Under the pieces are notes generated by a model that did not search any database, was not told where the DNA came from, and worked only from the letters and a program-made list of their open reading frames with translations. A stretch of DNA of 64,000 nucleotides. It comes from Planctomycetaceae bacterium (lineage in GTDB: Bacteria > Planctomycetota > Planctomycetia > Pirellulales > Pirellulaceae). Location of the stretch: assembly GCA_018660825.1 (NCBI GenBank), contig JABJJO010000140.1, forward strand, positions 1-64,000, read 5' to 3'. This document shows positions 49,210-60,203 of the stretch, one piece after another. Position numbers and translations under genes: made by a program. How positions within the stretch are numbered: the first letter of the stretch is position 1; every line of letters begins with the position of its first letter.

Positions 49210-50427
49210 CTAAAACAGCGTGTAAATAAATGGTGCCGCGCCGCTACCAGCAGTAATCGCAATGAGTGCTATCAGCAACAATGAAAGAATAATGGGCGTC
49301 AACCACCATTTTTTACTGTGTCTCAAGAAGTCCCAAAACTCCCTGACAATACCCACTTGCTTGCCACTCGCTATTTGCTGAAAGTCCGATGCAACCGTGG
49401 TGTCACTGTCTGACGAGTCGACGGGAAGGTCAGCAGCACGTGCTTCACCGAGGGTGTGAGAGGTGTCCATATTGCCTGAATAAGCCTGAAGTATCTCTGC
49501 TCGCATTTCGCGAGCAGATTGGAATCGATTCTCCTTTGATTCCTCTAAGGCCTTCGCCACTACAGACTGAAACTGAGGAGGTAACGCTGCGATGTTGATC
49601 ACCCTGGGACTCTTACCGGTTAACATCTGATAAAACGTCGCTGCCAGACTCCAGAGGTCACTGCGGTGATCGATTAGCTCGACCGCCTGTCGCTGTTCCG
49701 GCGGCATAAAGTCCAGCGTACCGATCACTGCCCCCTCCATCGTCATACTTGTATCGGCAATCTTCGTTTTGGCCAAGCCAAAGTCTGTCAGTTTCGGTAT
49801 GCCATCTTCCGTCAATAATACATTGGCGGGTTTGATATCACGATGGATGATGCCGGCAGCATGCGCTTTGGCCAGTCCGTCACATAATTGACTGAAGATG
49901 TTAACCGCTTCATCTACCTCGAGAGGACCTTCTTTACATTTTTCCAGCAGGCTACCACCTTGAACACATTCCATGATCAGAAAAGGACCGTCGGTGGCGC
50001 GGCCATAGTCGTAGATTTGGACGATGTTAGTGTGATTAAGATCCGCCATTGATTTGGCTTCGGTTAGAAACCGTTGGACCGCTGTTATACTATTCGCTGC
50101 TGTACCTAAAATCCGTTTAATCGCAACTTTACGTTCTAGCCTGGTATCGGTAGCAAGTATAACCTCACCCATACCACCTTTACCCAGCACGCTCTCTTCG
50201 GTGTAGCGAGTGGATAGATCTACCAATTCCAACTCATCATCAAAGAGATCGTCATCGATGTCAGCAGCACCAAGGGTGGACTGATCGACAAGGCTGTTCT
50301 CATCGGCATCGCCCCCCATGGTCGCGTCGGCACCAAGGCTTTGTTCAGACTGGTTCTGTTGGGCGGCGTTTTTAGGATTCTCGCCGTCAAGCGTTTCACC
50401 TCCAAGGCTGTCGTTAGAATTGGGCAT
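49210..50427 (-). CDS. Serine/threonine protein kinase with fused C-terminal DUF5989/SxtK-like membrane domain
   Basis: VLGKGGMGEVILATD, VAIKRI, IIHRDIKPANVLL, LTDFGLAKT; C-terminus VGIVREFWDFLRHSKKWWLTPIILSLLLIALIAITAGSGAAPFIYTLF resembles DUF5989. Confidence 0.85.
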   Translation of the reverse strand: MPNSNDSLGGETLDGENPKNAAQQNQSEQSLGADATMGGDADENSLVDQSTLGAADIDDDLFDDELELVDLSTRYTEESVLGKGGMGEVILATDTRLERKVAIKRILGTAANSITAVQRFLTEAKSMADLNHTNIVQIYDYGRATDGPFLIMECVQGGSLLEKCKEGPLEVDEAVNIFSQLCDGLAKAHAAGIIHRDIKPANVLLTEDGIPKLTDFGLAKTKIADTSMTMEGAVIGTLDFMPPEQRQAVELIDHRSDLWSLAATFYQMLTGKSPRVINIAALPPQFQSVVAKALEESKENRFQSAREMRAEILQAYSGNMDTSHTLGEARAADLPVDSSDSDTTVASDFQQIASGKQVGIVREFWDFLRHSKKWWLTPIILSLLLIALIAITAGSGAAPFIYTLF

Positions 50428-50672
50428 GGAATGTAATCTATTTACACCGGAGGTTATTGAGGAAATGAATATTTGAAGTTTATCATATCGTCAAACAAAT
50501 TGATAATGGACGCGCTTCACTACATTACTCGCGAAACGGTAACTTCACCCGACACGTTTTTCGAATCGATATCGCCGACAGGGACATACCCTACAGTCCC
50601 TTTCAGAATACCTAATTCAGAGATGCCGAATTAACAAAATATTTGTTTTCATTTTTCATGGCTTAACACCAC

Positions 50673-51089
50673 TTAGAATTGTCTAAAATATTGATGGCTT
50701 CCTACCACCTCTCGTCGTTCAGTCCAATAACTCTCGGAATCTAAATCCCATCGTTGTTGCAACAAATCTTTTCGGAATACCTTCAGCATCAAACCAATGG
50801 GACATAAACATCCATAATAGATCGCTCGCAACAACACCCAACCAGCGACAATGCCAATTGGGTAGGTAACAATCATTGCTGCCACAAATGGGAATTTAAG
50901 CATTTTCGGACAGCACCAAGCCACGAAGCAAATCACCGCTGCAATTATCTGGATCGTCACTGCTGCTTCAAAATGCCCATTAAATGCAACGTTAAGGCCA
51001 ATAATAATAGCAAACAACGGTGTCCATAATCGGCCAAACGATTTCAATTGGGCCAACGGCGGATTGGTATTTAGTTTAATGAGTGACAT
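50673..51089 (-). CDS. SxtJ-like membrane protein
   Basis: Hydrophobic segments then PIGLMLKVFRKDLLQQRWDLDSESYWTERREVVGSHQYFRQF, matching the C-terminal pattern recalled for SxtJ-family proteins. Confidence 0.75.
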   Translation of the reverse strand: MSLIKLNTNPPLAQLKSFGRLWTPLFAIIIGLNVAFNGHFEAAVTIQIIAAVICFVAWCCPKMLKFPFVAAMIVTYPIGIVAGWVLLRAIYYGCLCPIGLMLKVFRKDLLQQRWDLDSESYWTERREVVGSHQYFRQF

Positions 51090-51126
51090 ATAAATAAACC
51101 TCTGTTGCTCTCTACTCTGCCAACGA

Positions 51127-52962
51127 TTAATCGAGCGGAAACTGCCCTAGATATTCGTCTACTTGGTGGTTCGTTACATCCGGTTGCTCCGATTTCTTCA
51201 CCACAAAATGATCCATTACCAACACATCCATTTTTGTCGCCATAAAGCAGCGATAAGCATCCTGTGGCGTACGCACGATCGGTTCACCTCGAATATTAAA
51301 GCTTGTATTCACCACAAGCGGCGACTGCGAAAGTTGATAATACCGCTGTACCAAATTATGAAATAGTGGATTGGCATTTTCATCAATAGTTTGCACGCGC
51401 GCGGAGTTATCCACATGCGTTATTGCCGGAACACTAGAGCGCGTAATCAATCGTCGGTTGACTCCTTGGACCGCCAATTCTTCCGGCGTCAAATCCAAGC
51501 GCTGTTTTTCCGCGACAGGTGCCACCAACAACATATAAGGACTGCTAACGCCCCGCATATCAAAATACTCATCAGCGTGCTCTTTCAACACAGCTGGAGC
51601 AAACGGTCGAAACGATTCACGGAACTTAATCTTGAGATTAATGTTCGCTTGCATTTCAACACTACGAGCATCTCCCAAGATACTGCGATTACCCAATGAA
51701 CGCGGTCCGAATTCCATCCGTCCCTGCATCCAGCCAATAACCTGTTGTTCATCTAGCATTACGGCAACAGCGTCACATAGTTCACTCTGTTGTTCGAAAT
51801 AGTGGTAGGTAACGCCGTCGGAGTCCAGAAACTCACGTACTTCTTGAGCATTGTATTGCGGACCTAGCAAGCTACCTTGCTGAGAATCCCCGCCATCTGT
51901 GGTGCGCTGATTATCCAATAACTGATACCAAATAAACTGGGCGACTCCTAACGCTCCCCCGGCGTCACCCGCAGCCGGCTGAATCCAAACATCTTCAAAC
52001 GGCCCCTCTCGAAAAATCCTACCATTACCGACACAGTTCAGCGCGACGCCGCCAGCCAAACATAGGTTCTTTTTTCCGGTCACTTGATGCGCATGGCCAA
52101 CCATGCGTAACATTATCATTTCGGTTACTTTCTGAATAGACGCAGCAATATCCATGTACTGCTGGTCCATCTCGGCCTCAGGGGCTCGCTCCGGCCGACC
52201 AAACAGTTGCTGGAATCGCTCGCTGGTCATCGTCAAGCCTTGGCAGTAATTAAAGTAGGACATGTCGAGCCGGAAGGATCCATCTTCTTTCAAATCGAGT
52301 AAATGTTCCAATATCAATTCAACGTATTTCGGTTCTCCATAAGGCGCTAGTCCCATCAATTTATATTCACCGGAATTCACTCGAAAACCACAATAGTAGG
52401 TAAACGCGGAATAGAGCAAACCAAGGGAATGTGGAAATCGCATTTCCTGCATCATTTGCACGTGATTTCCGCTTCCGACCGCTATTGATGCAGTTGCCCA
52501 CTCGCCGACTCCATCAATCGTCACGATCGCTGCCTCGTCAAAAGGCGAGGGAAAAAATGCACTCGCCGCATGTGATTCATGATGCTCGGTAAAGACAATC
52601 CGCTTACGATATGCTCCACCGAGCCCGGCGCGAATCTCTCGCGGCAAGTGTAATTTCTGCTGAACCCACAACGGCATCGCTTTGGCAAAGGACTTCACAC
52701 CAGCCGGCGCATAAGCCAAATACGTTTCCAGCAAACGTTCAAATTTCAACAATGGTTTTTCGTAAAATCCAACGTAATCTATATCAGCAGCTTTGATCTG
52801 TGCAGCGTTCAAACAGTACTCTACCGCGTTTACCGGAAATCGCTCATCGTGTTTTTGCCTCGTGAATCGTTCTTCTTGCGCAGCAGCGACAATGCAACCG
52901 TCGACGATCAATGCCGCAGCGGAATCATGGTAGAAAGCGGAAATGCCAAGAATTGCTGTCAT
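51127..52962 (-). CDS. Carbamoyltransferase (NodU/CmcH/SxtI family)
   Basis: ILGISAFYHDSAAALIVDGCIVAAAQEERFTRQKHD, HHESHAASAFFPSPFDEAAIVTIDGVGEW, LCLAGGVALNCVGNGRI, MEFGPRSLGNRSILGD. Confidence 0.95.
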   Translation of the reverse strand: MTAILGISAFYHDSAAALIVDGCIVAAAQEERFTRQKHDERFPVNAVEYCLNAAQIKAADIDYVGFYEKPLLKFERLLETYLAYAPAGVKSFAKAMPLWVQQKLHLPREIRAGLGGAYRKRIVFTEHHESHAASAFFPSPFDEAAIVTIDGVGEWATASIAVGSGNHVQMMQEMRFPHSLGLLYSAFTYYCGFRVNSGEYKLMGLAPYGEPKYVELILEHLLDLKEDGSFRLDMSYFNYCQGLTMTSERFQQLFGRPERAPEAEMDQQYMDIAASIQKVTEMIMLRMVGHAHQVTGKKNLCLAGGVALNCVGNGRIFREGPFEDVWIQPAAGDAGGALGVAQFIWYQLLDNQRTTDGGDSQQGSLLGPQYNAQEVREFLDSDGVTYHYFEQQSELCDAVAVMLDEQQVIGWMQGRMEFGPRSLGNRSILGDARSVEMQANINLKIKFRESFRPFAPAVLKEHADEYFDMRGVSSPYMLLVAPVAEKQRLDLTPEELAVQGVNRRLITRSSVPAITHVDNSARVQTIDENANPLFHNLVQRYYQLSQSPLVVNTSFNIRGEPIVRTPQDAYRCFMATKMDVLVMDHFVVKKSEQPDVTNHQVDEYLGQFPLD

Positions 52963-53170
52963 AAGATACCTACCTAGCTGAAATATCGGCTAAATCAAAG
53001 TAGACAGGCTATAAGAAGTCGCTTTGTACTCGCAACACGCTGCAAATGGCCTACCGGTCGTATCGATTAGACAAAAGAGGGTTCGCTCGAAGTTGTCAAG
53101 AAACGAGGACAACACAAAAAAACTATTTTTTGGCCTTTGCGCTCGTAATGCAACGCCGAAATGCAGGACT

Positions 53171-54019
53171 CTATACGGCTAGCGGTTTCCTAAATATTCG
53201 ACCGATCTTCTTCATTGATTCGTCAGAAATAGCAATGAACAAGTGCTTTCCATCACTCCAACTACCTGCCGCAAACTTACCAGATAGCTGCATTTTTTTG
53301 AATTTGCCAACTCGTTCAAGCTCCCCTGCCGGCAGGATCAAAACCCACAACTTGCCATTACGCGGTGACGATAAATTCATCGCAATGCAATCATCGCTAG
53401 CGCCGATCGTTCGCCAAGAAATCACCTTGCCCTGTACTTGAGTTTCTACAATAGATGTCGCATACGGCGCATCCGCTAAACGGTGATCCCACCCGTGAGT
53501 CAGTTCCAATTCTGCCACCCAAACTGGCAGCATTTCCTCTAATCCCGCGTAGGTCAAACGCTGCTCAACCGGCGGTCCATTCCAAAACGGAGACAACACG
53601 ACCGCGAACACTAAACAAGCGGCGGTGCCTAACAGTGCCCACACCAATCCCCGACGGTGTGGTTGCGAAGACAGAGGCGGATCGTCTACGTCCGTCGCAA
53701 TGGCCATACGTGGCACCACTAAATTAGCATCCAATTCTTTAGTTAAAGCACTAGATGCTGTAACCAGTTCCGATTCATCGATCGCAGCGATCAACCGACC
53801 CACTAACTCAACGGGAACATCAACCTCGTCAAACACGTCAAGCAGTTGTCGGTCAAGATCTGATTGCCAAACCATATCGTCTAACAACTCTGGTTGCTCG
53901 CTCACCAGAGTTCGCAACTGCTCCAATTCCGGGGGCAATGCTTGGCCTTGGGAAAACTGCTGTTGCCATTGGTCATGCGTCAATAACTGAATTAAATCTT
54001 TGGTTTTGATCGGTTCCAT
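53171..54019 (-). CDS. Putative membrane anti-sigma factor
   Basis: Single central TM (GLVWALLGTAACLVFAVVLSPFW); begins 6 bp after the ECF sigma gene. Confidence 0.65.
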   Translation of the reverse strand: MEPIKTKDLIQLLTHDQWQQQFSQGQALPPELEQLRTLVSEQPELLDDMVWQSDLDRQLLDVFDEVDVPVELVGRLIAAIDESELVTASSALTKELDANLVVPRMAIATDVDDPPLSSQPHRRGLVWALLGTAACLVFAVVLSPFWNGPPVEQRLTYAGLEEMLPVWVAELELTHGWDHRLADAPYATSIVETQVQGKVISWRTIGASDDCIAMNLSSPRNGKLWVLILPAGELERVGKFKKMQLSGKFAAGSWSDGKHLFIAISDESMKKIGRIFRKPLAV

Positions 54020-54025
54020 TTCAAA

Positions 54026-54658
54026 TTATTCCTCAGAATCAAATTGTTTTTGCAGGACGAGCAGCTTTGATTTAAGCATCCGCTTCCCGCGTGACAACCG
54101 ACTCATTACTGTTCCAAGTGGAATTTCTAACTGTTTCGCGATTTCTCTATAGGACATCTGTTGCTGATAATGCATGACTACCGCGATCCTAAATGTTTCT
54201 GGTAACGCATCAAGGGCGACCTGTAACCGCTGCGAGTCGACCTCGAGTCGATATGACCGGTCTGGCACACGACTGTCTTCCACCTCAACATCCGTAAATA
54301 CCCATTCTCGCCTTTTACGAACTTCTTTCAAGAAAGTAGTTCGTACTACAGTAAACAACCAACTACGTGCCTTCGCGGGATCTTTTACTTGACCAATCCG
54401 TTGAAATGCAATCAGATACGCCTGTTGCAGGACGTCTTCTGCCATATTTACATTGCCGGTTAAGCGATAACAAAAACGATACAACGACTGATGGTGATCA
54501 ACGACTAACTGCTCGATCCACACCCGCCGTTGTGCCACTGACAATTCCTTGCGCTCTGCATCAAGCGACACCGAATCCACTAGTGGATCGATTTCACGAG
54601 GCACTTCGAGTAACGCATCCGAAATTAGCATCTCTTTGGAAGATTCCCTTTTGTCCAT
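54026..54658 (-). CDS. ECF-type RNA polymerase sigma factor
   Basis: LYRFCYRLTGNVNMAEDVLQQAYLIAFQRIGQVKDPAKARSWLFTVVRTTFLKEVRKRR; MSYREIAKQLEIPLGTVMSRLSRGKRML. Confidence 0.93.
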   Translation of the reverse strand: MDKRESSKEMLISDALLEVPREIDPLVDSVSLDAERKELSVAQRRVWIEQLVVDHHQSLYRFCYRLTGNVNMAEDVLQQAYLIAFQRIGQVKDPAKARSWLFTVVRTTFLKEVRKRREWVFTDVEVEDSRVPDRSYRLEVDSQRLQVALDALPETFRIAVVMHYQQQMSYREIAKQLEIPLGTVMSRLSRGKRMLKSKLLVLQKQFDSEE

Positions 54659-54745
54659 GGCAACAGATGTCCAGTTAGTTAGACCCGCTTGAAGCAGAGT
54701 TTATTCCCATAAACCACCGTTTCTTTTATGACATTCATTCCGTAT

Positions 54746-56884
54746 TTATGGGCTGCGTTTAGGCCGCGGGACATTAGATTGACCCGATTTCCCACGCCGA
54801 CGGCGTTTTCGGTCATACGATGTTATTTCGACCTCATCCAGCGGTTTACCGATTTCTTCTTGCAATTGCATGATTCGATCCCGTAATGCCGCTGCATGTT
54901 CAAACTTCAAATCCTCAGCCGCTTGCATCATCTCTATTTCCAGCTCGTTAATCAACTCTTGAGTAACATAAACTGTTTCATCTGTCCTGCCGACCGCCGC
55001 ATTGGCTTCGCGATGAGCCGATGCATCGCCTTCAATGCCCCTGTCAATCGATTTCTGTATCGACCGTGGAGTGATATTATGTTCCTTATTATACTCCTCT
55101 TGGATGCCACGCCGACGCACCGTCTCGGTAATCGCTTTATCCATCGAATTTGTCATCTTGTCCGCGTATAGAATAACTCGCGAATTGACATGGCGAGCAG
55201 CACGACCCATCGTTTGGATTAACGATGTTTCACTTCTCAAAAAACCCTCTTTGTCAGCATCAAGCACAGCGACCAGGGATACTTCTGGTAAGTCCAACCC
55301 CTCACGCAATAAGTTGACCCCAACCAATACGTCAAATTTTCCTTCACGTAATTCCCGCAACAATTCCACCCGCTCAAAGGCATCGAGTTCCGAATGCAAC
55401 CACCTCGCCTGCACGCCTTGCTCAACCAAGTAACCCGATAACTCTTCAGCCATTCGTTTGGTTAATGTCGTAACGAGCACTCTCTCGCCAACCTCCGCTC
55501 GTTTACGAACCTCTTCTAGCAAGTGCGGAACCTGACCGGTCGCCGGGACAACGTCGATTTCAGGGTCTAGCAATCCAGTCGGACGAATAATCTGTTCAAC
55601 CACTTCCCCCTCTGTCTTTTCTAACTCATAATCTCCGGGAGTTGCCGAGACAAACACGACGCGTTTCCCTTTTTCTTCCCACTCTTCGAATCGCATCGGA
55701 CGATTATCAAGTGCACTAGGCAAACGAAAACCATGGTCTACTAAGGTAGTTTTACGACTCCGGTCGCCCGCCCACATCGCTCGCACCTGCGACACGGATA
55801 CATGTGACTCGTCAACAAACAGCAAAAAATCTTCCGGAAAAAAATCGTATAACGTATCGGGGGGTTCACCTTCAGCACGACCCGCTAAATGTCGACTGTA
55901 GTTCTCAACACCAGAACAATAACCAACTTCTTGCATTAACTCTAAGTCATAGCGAGTGCGAGCATTCAAACGTTGTGCTTCCAGTAACTTGCCATCTTTT
56001 TTGAATTGATCAAGTTGGTCCTTCAATTCTTGCCGAATAGCCTGAATTGCTTGCTCGACTCTGGCCTCTGACATCACAAAGTGCTTCGCCGGATAAACAA
56101 ACAGTTGGTCCAATTTAGTAATGGTCTCACCAGTAAGGGGATTAATGATCGACAGTTGATCGATTTCATCACCCCAGAATTCGATCCGATAGGCATATTC
56201 TTCGTAAGAAGGCCACACCTCTACGCAATCGCCTCGGACACGAAATGTGCTGCGTGAAAAATCCACGTCATTACGATCGTATTGGATATCGACTAGCTTC
56301 ATTAACATCTTGTCTCGATCAATTTCCATACCTTTAGCAACAGAAACCATCATTTCTCGGTAATCATCCGGAGAACCTAATCCGTAAATACTCGATACAC
56401 TCGCAACAATAATCACATCATCTCGGCTAACAAGTGAACTTGTTGACGCTAGACGCAAGCGGTCAATTTCCTCATTGATCGACGCGTCTTTTTCTATATA
56501 GATATCACGTTGGGGAATATACGCCTCAGGCTGATAGTAGTCGTAATAACTGACAAAGTAATGAACGGCGTTATTCGGGAAAAATGACTTAAACTCGGAA
56601 TACAATTGAGCGGCTAAGGTCTTGTTATGTGAAATCACAAGTGTTGGTTTTTTTATACGCTCGATAACATTAGCCATCGTAAACGTCTTACCCGAACCTG
56701 TTACTCCCATCAGCGTTTGATGGCTTTGCCCATTTTCCAAACCATGCACGAGCTTTTCAATCGCTGCGGGTTGGTCACCCGCCGGTGAAAATGGGCTTAC
56801 TAACTGAAATTCTCGCTGTTGCACGCCTTTGAGTCTCCGTACATTCTGCACATATACAAGCAGCCAACTTAAACAATTAGCCAA
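54746..56884 (-). CDS. uvrB: Excinuclease ABC subunit B
   Basis: [93 protein letters not shown]. Confidence 0.97.
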   Translation of the reverse strand: MANCLSWLLVYVQNVRRLKGVQQREFQLVSPFSPAGDQPAAIEKLVHGLENGQSHQTLMGVTGSGKTFTMANVIERIKKPTLVISHNKTLAAQLYSEFKSFFPNNAVHYFVSYYDYYQPEAYIPQRDIYIEKDASINEEIDRLRLASTSSLVSRDDVIIVASVSSIYGLGSPDDYREMMVSVAKGMEIDRDKMLMKLVDIQYDRNDVDFSRSTFRVRGDCVEVWPSYEEYAYRIEFWGDEIDQLSIINPLTGETITKLDQLFVYPAKHFVMSEARVEQAIQAIRQELKDQLDQFKKDGKLLEAQRLNARTRYDLELMQEVGYCSGVENYSRHLAGRAEGEPPDTLYDFFPEDFLLFVDESHVSVSQVRAMWAGDRSRKTTLVDHGFRLPSALDNRPMRFEEWEEKGKRVVFVSATPGDYELEKTEGEVVEQIIRPTGLLDPEIDVVPATGQVPHLLEEVRKRAEVGERVLVTTLTKRMAEELSGYLVEQGVQARWLHSELDAFERVELLRELREGKFDVLVGVNLLREGLDLPEVSLVAVLDADKEGFLRSETSLIQTMGRAARHVNSRVILYADKMTNSMDKAITETVRRRGIQEEYNKEHNITPRSIQKSIDRGIEGDASAHREANAAVGRTDETVYVTQELINELEIEMMQAAEDLKFEHAAALRDRIMQLQEEIGKPLDEVEITSYDRKRRRRGKSGQSNVPRPKRSP

Positions 56885-57046
56885 TCCCCCATTGTATCAA
56901 AAGCAACGTGTTTTTGGCACTATGTAGACATCATACTCGTCCGTCGATCTAAATACGCTAACCCGCATAGTTTAACCAATCAGAACATCACGCATTTTTG
57001 CGTGCTCCCCCGATGGAAACCGATTTAATGTGCCGAAACCTAGAGC

Positions 57047-57295
57047 ATGTCAAATCCAAATGAACTTAGCGAAAACTCCCCCCTTTCCAAGGCTGACCAA
57101 CGAGAAGCGGTGGCTACAAGCCTGCTTGACCAACTCGACGCGCGGCAAGATCAAGTCATTTCCGACTTGGATGGACTCAACGAGCAAATCGAAGATCTCA
57201 TCGATTCTTGGCGGCAAGGATCGACCGTCGAAGAACTCGAATTAGATGAGAATGGCACCGCTACTGACACCGACGAGCAAGCCGACGCTGCCTAA
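57047..57295 (+). CDS. Small acidic protein of unknown function
   Basis: 82-aa ORF, acidic and helical; stop overlaps the nadC stop. Confidence 0.55.
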   Translation: MSNPNELSENSPLSKADQREAVATSLLDQLDARQDQVISDLDGLNEQIEDLIDSWRQGSTVEELELDENGTATDTDEQADAA

Positions 57296-58245
57296 GGACT
57301 GCCTAGAGACGTCCAATCGAGTGCCACGTCTAGGCTTTTGGCTGAATGAGTGAGTGCTCCAACACTGATGCGATCGACCCCCGTTTCGGCGATTGCTCGA
57401 ATCGTTTCATGCGTAACTCCACCAGACGCTTCGAGCTGAACTTCTGGAGCGACATCACTACGTAGAGCTACGGCGTTGCGCAATTGGTCATTGCTCATAT
57501 TATCCAGCAGCACAATGTCTGGGTGGTGCGACAGCGCAATCTGCAATTGTTCGAGGGTATCGACTTCAATTTCAATCGGCATAGCTGCGTCGATAGGATT
57601 TCCCGCGGCAACAACATCCTGAATTAACTCGCGGGATTTCTCGATTGCTTCGCCAATCACATCACTACCGTCGTCACCTGAGAGTGTAGCCGCACAGGCA
57701 GCCAAGTGATTGTCTTTAATCAATATCGCGTCATGTAACCCGTTACGATGATTTACAGCGCCACCGCACCGAGTAGCATATTTCTCTAGCCGACGCCAAC
57801 CCGGTGTTGTTTTCCGAGTGTCATAAACGGCGACGCCCGTACCTGCTAGCAGTTTTACATATTCGGACGTTTGCGTCGCAATGCCGCACAACCGACCCAT
57901 GAAGTTCAATATAATTCGTTCGGCCGTTAGTAAATCGATTGCCGAAGCTGATATCGAAACAGCCGTCATTCCAGCCTCAGCCACATCTCCATCTGCCACG
58001 AAATTCCGCACTTCGCCATTAATACTCATCTCGTCAAAGACCACCTCAGCGATCTGCACACCTGCCACAATACCAGATTGACGAATTACTATATTAGCAG
58101 CACCTTGTTTATCTAGCGGCACGGTTGCCACCGACGTCCAGTCATATTGATCCGCTATATCTTCTCGCACCGACAAACGCACTAACTGACGCAAGTCATC
58201 AATTAACTCAGCAGACCATTCTTGTTGTGTAAACAGCGAACCCAT
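57292..58245 (-). CDS. nadC: Nicotinate-nucleotide pyrophosphorylase (carboxylating)
   Basis: LLTAERIILNFMGRLCGIATQT, YDTRKTTPGWRRLEKYATRCGGAVNHRNGLHDAILIKDNHL, IEIEVDTLEQL. Confidence 0.96.
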   Translation of the reverse strand: MGSLFTQQEWSAELIDDLRQLVRLSVREDIADQYDWTSVATVPLDKQGAANIVIRQSGIVAGVQIAEVVFDEMSINGEVRNFVADGDVAEAGMTAVSISASAIDLLTAERIILNFMGRLCGIATQTSEYVKLLAGTGVAVYDTRKTTPGWRRLEKYATRCGGAVNHRNGLHDAILIKDNHLAACAATLSGDDGSDVIGEAIEKSRELIQDVVAAGNPIDAAMPIEIEVDTLEQLQIALSHHPDIVLLDNMSNDQLRNAVALRSDVAPEVQLEASGGVTHETIRAIAETGVDRISVGALTHSAKSLDVALDWTSLGSP

Positions 58246-58406
58246 ATTCCTGCACCGTCCGTTATGTCATAGAAAAGACAACGACCATTTTACAATTAGT
58301 CGCATCATGTTCACAATTACATTGCCGCAAATTGGAAACCATAAAAACTATTTGACATCAATTTCGATGTCTTATGTAGGGGAGATTGCCACAGGAGCGA
58401 GACGCT

Positions 58407-58757
58407 ATGTACCAAGCGATCAGTTGGTATGATTCCAACAACACCAAAATCATCATCGTGTGCGGTGCAATCATGTTACTCACCTGCCTAAAACAAGATA
58501 TACGATCTCAATCAAATCGCAACACACCGCCTCCTCGCAATTGGACATTTCAACTCAACCTAAACACAGCTACCGCTAGCGAACTTGAGAATCTTCCTCA
58601 AATCGGCCCTACCATGGCTCAACGCATCGTCGAATTTCGCCGTCATCTTCCAAATAAGACGTTCACAAGTCTCAGCCAACTGCAACATGTTCGTGGTATC
58701 GGCGACAAAACAATCATCAAAATCACACCATTTCTGATACTCTCACAAGCGGAGTAG
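58407..58757 (+). CDS. Helix-hairpin-helix (ComEA-like) membrane-anchored protein
   Basis: N-terminal TM; LNLNTATASELENLPQIGPTMAQRIVEFR...LQHVRGIGDKTIIKI. Confidence 0.85.
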   Translation: MYQAISWYDSNNTKIIIVCGAIMLLTCLKQDIRSQSNRNTPPPRNWTFQLNLNTATASELENLPQIGPTMAQRIVEFRRHLPNKTFTSLSQLQHVRGIGDKTIIKITPFLILSQAE

Positions 58758-58837
58758 CGATGGTGCGTGCAGGTGGATTTTCATAGTTAAATAAACGCGG
58801 GAACTACCTCTGACAACGAGAGTCAATCCTGTGTTTA

Positions 58838-60139
58838 TTATTCGCCGATGCAATACAACGCATTGAAAGTTCGTAAATAAATATGACCCTGCGAAACCGC
58901 TGGTGAAGCCGACAATGGTTCTTCGAGTTTATTTTGAGCCAATAATTCGAATTCTTTCCCCGGTTTACAAACTGAAACGACTCCGTTTCGCCCACACAGA
59001 TAGATCTTTCCATCCGCATAAACGGGCGATGCTCGGTGACGATCGCGATTGGTTCGTTGCTCGTAAAACTGCTCACCCGATTCTTGATCTAACGCAATCA
59101 GATTACCATTCTGTCTACATAGATAAACAATGCCGTCTACCGCTAGCGGACTCGGAACATCCGGAGTGATATGAAATTGCCACTTCACAAATTCTTGTTT
59201 TCCCGTAATATCCCCCTGTCCCGTTGGTTTCAGAGCAAGAGTAATCCCTGCCTTTGCGGACGGCACTACAATCAGTCCCTTAATGGCTAACGGCGATGAA
59301 ACGAATCTAAGTGTTGGGTCGTAACCCGCCGGAGGATGCAAACCACCGCACCGCCAAATCTCATGGCCATCTTGCAAGTCATGGGCAACGATATAATCAG
59401 CTCCATGCGTTAACAAAAAAGATCGCTCTTTATCTCGATAAATCGTTGGGGACGCATAGGAATGCTCGTTTTCAGCACGAGCGCTACTTGGACGTCCCGT
59501 TTCCCAGATTGTTTTACCAGTCATCTTCTCTAACGCCACAACGCGTGCTTCTCGAGTCTGCGCATTGCCGTCACCGTGAATCAATTGTAAGAATATACGA
59601 TCGCCATCAAGAATCGGGGTCGAAGTCATGCCAAAAGCAATCTTGAACTTACCAAATCTATCTTGAACATTGAGGCTCCAAACCTCTTTACCGCTGAAAT
59701 CATAACAGGCTAATGCGCCGTTTGTAAAAAAGACCCAAACATGTTTTCCATCGGTGAACGGAGAAGGGGAGGCTGCATTACCTTCGTCGCCACGCACAAT
59801 TTTATCACCCTGGCTCACCTTGCGACGCCACAACTCCTTGCCCTCAGTACTGATTGCCAGCAACACCAAGTCATCACCAACCACCGTCGTAACAAATATA
59901 TGATCGTCCCAAATACAAGGTGTCGCCCCCCCCGGTCCTGGTAATGCCAGCCGCCATTGAATATTTTCAGTGGCACTCCATCGCAATGGCAATGCGGTTT
60001 CCCCAGACACTCCATTGCCGTTCACACCGCGCCACTGTGGCCAATTCTCGCCATATGCAGAACTCACGGCACAACACACACAACAAACGACAATCGCTTG
60101 AAAACCATTGGCTAATGATTTGTTGCAAAATCTACCCAT
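58838..60139 (-). CDS. PQQ-like beta-propeller repeat protein, exported
   Basis: ENWPQWRGVNGNGVS, TEGKELWRRKVSQGD, YDFSGKEVWSLN repeats; ORF opens at 60268, Met at 60139 gives a signal peptide. Confidence 0.85.
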   Translation of the reverse strand: MGRFCNKSLANGFQAIVVCCVCCAVSSAYGENWPQWRGVNGNGVSGETALPLRWSATENIQWRLALPGPGGATPCIWDDHIFVTTVVGDDLVLLAISTEGKELWRRKVSQGDKIVRGDEGNAASPSPFTDGKHVWVFFTNGALACYDFSGKEVWSLNVQDRFGKFKIAFGMTSTPILDGDRIFLQLIHGDGNAQTREARVVALEKMTGKTIWETGRPSSARAENEHSYASPTIYRDKERSFLLTHGADYIVAHDLQDGHEIWRCGGLHPPAGYDPTLRFVSSPLAIKGLIVVPSAKAGITLALKPTGQGDITGKQEFVKWQFHITPDVPSPLAVDGIVYLCRQNGNLIALDQESGEQFYEQRTNRDRHRASPVYADGKIYLCGRNGVVSVCKPGKEFELLAQNKLEEPLSASPAVSQGHIYLRTFNALYCIGE

Positions 60140-60203
60140 TGCTGCTCTCCATCCTGTTAACATCACTTTGAAATCCTCAAATAAAACAATTCGCAAACAA
60201 CTA

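Noticed and set aside
50580-50601. AGGGAC/GTCCCT dyad between sxtJ-like and kinase genes
   Set aside because: 6-bp arms with a 10-nt loop; not distinguishable from chance.
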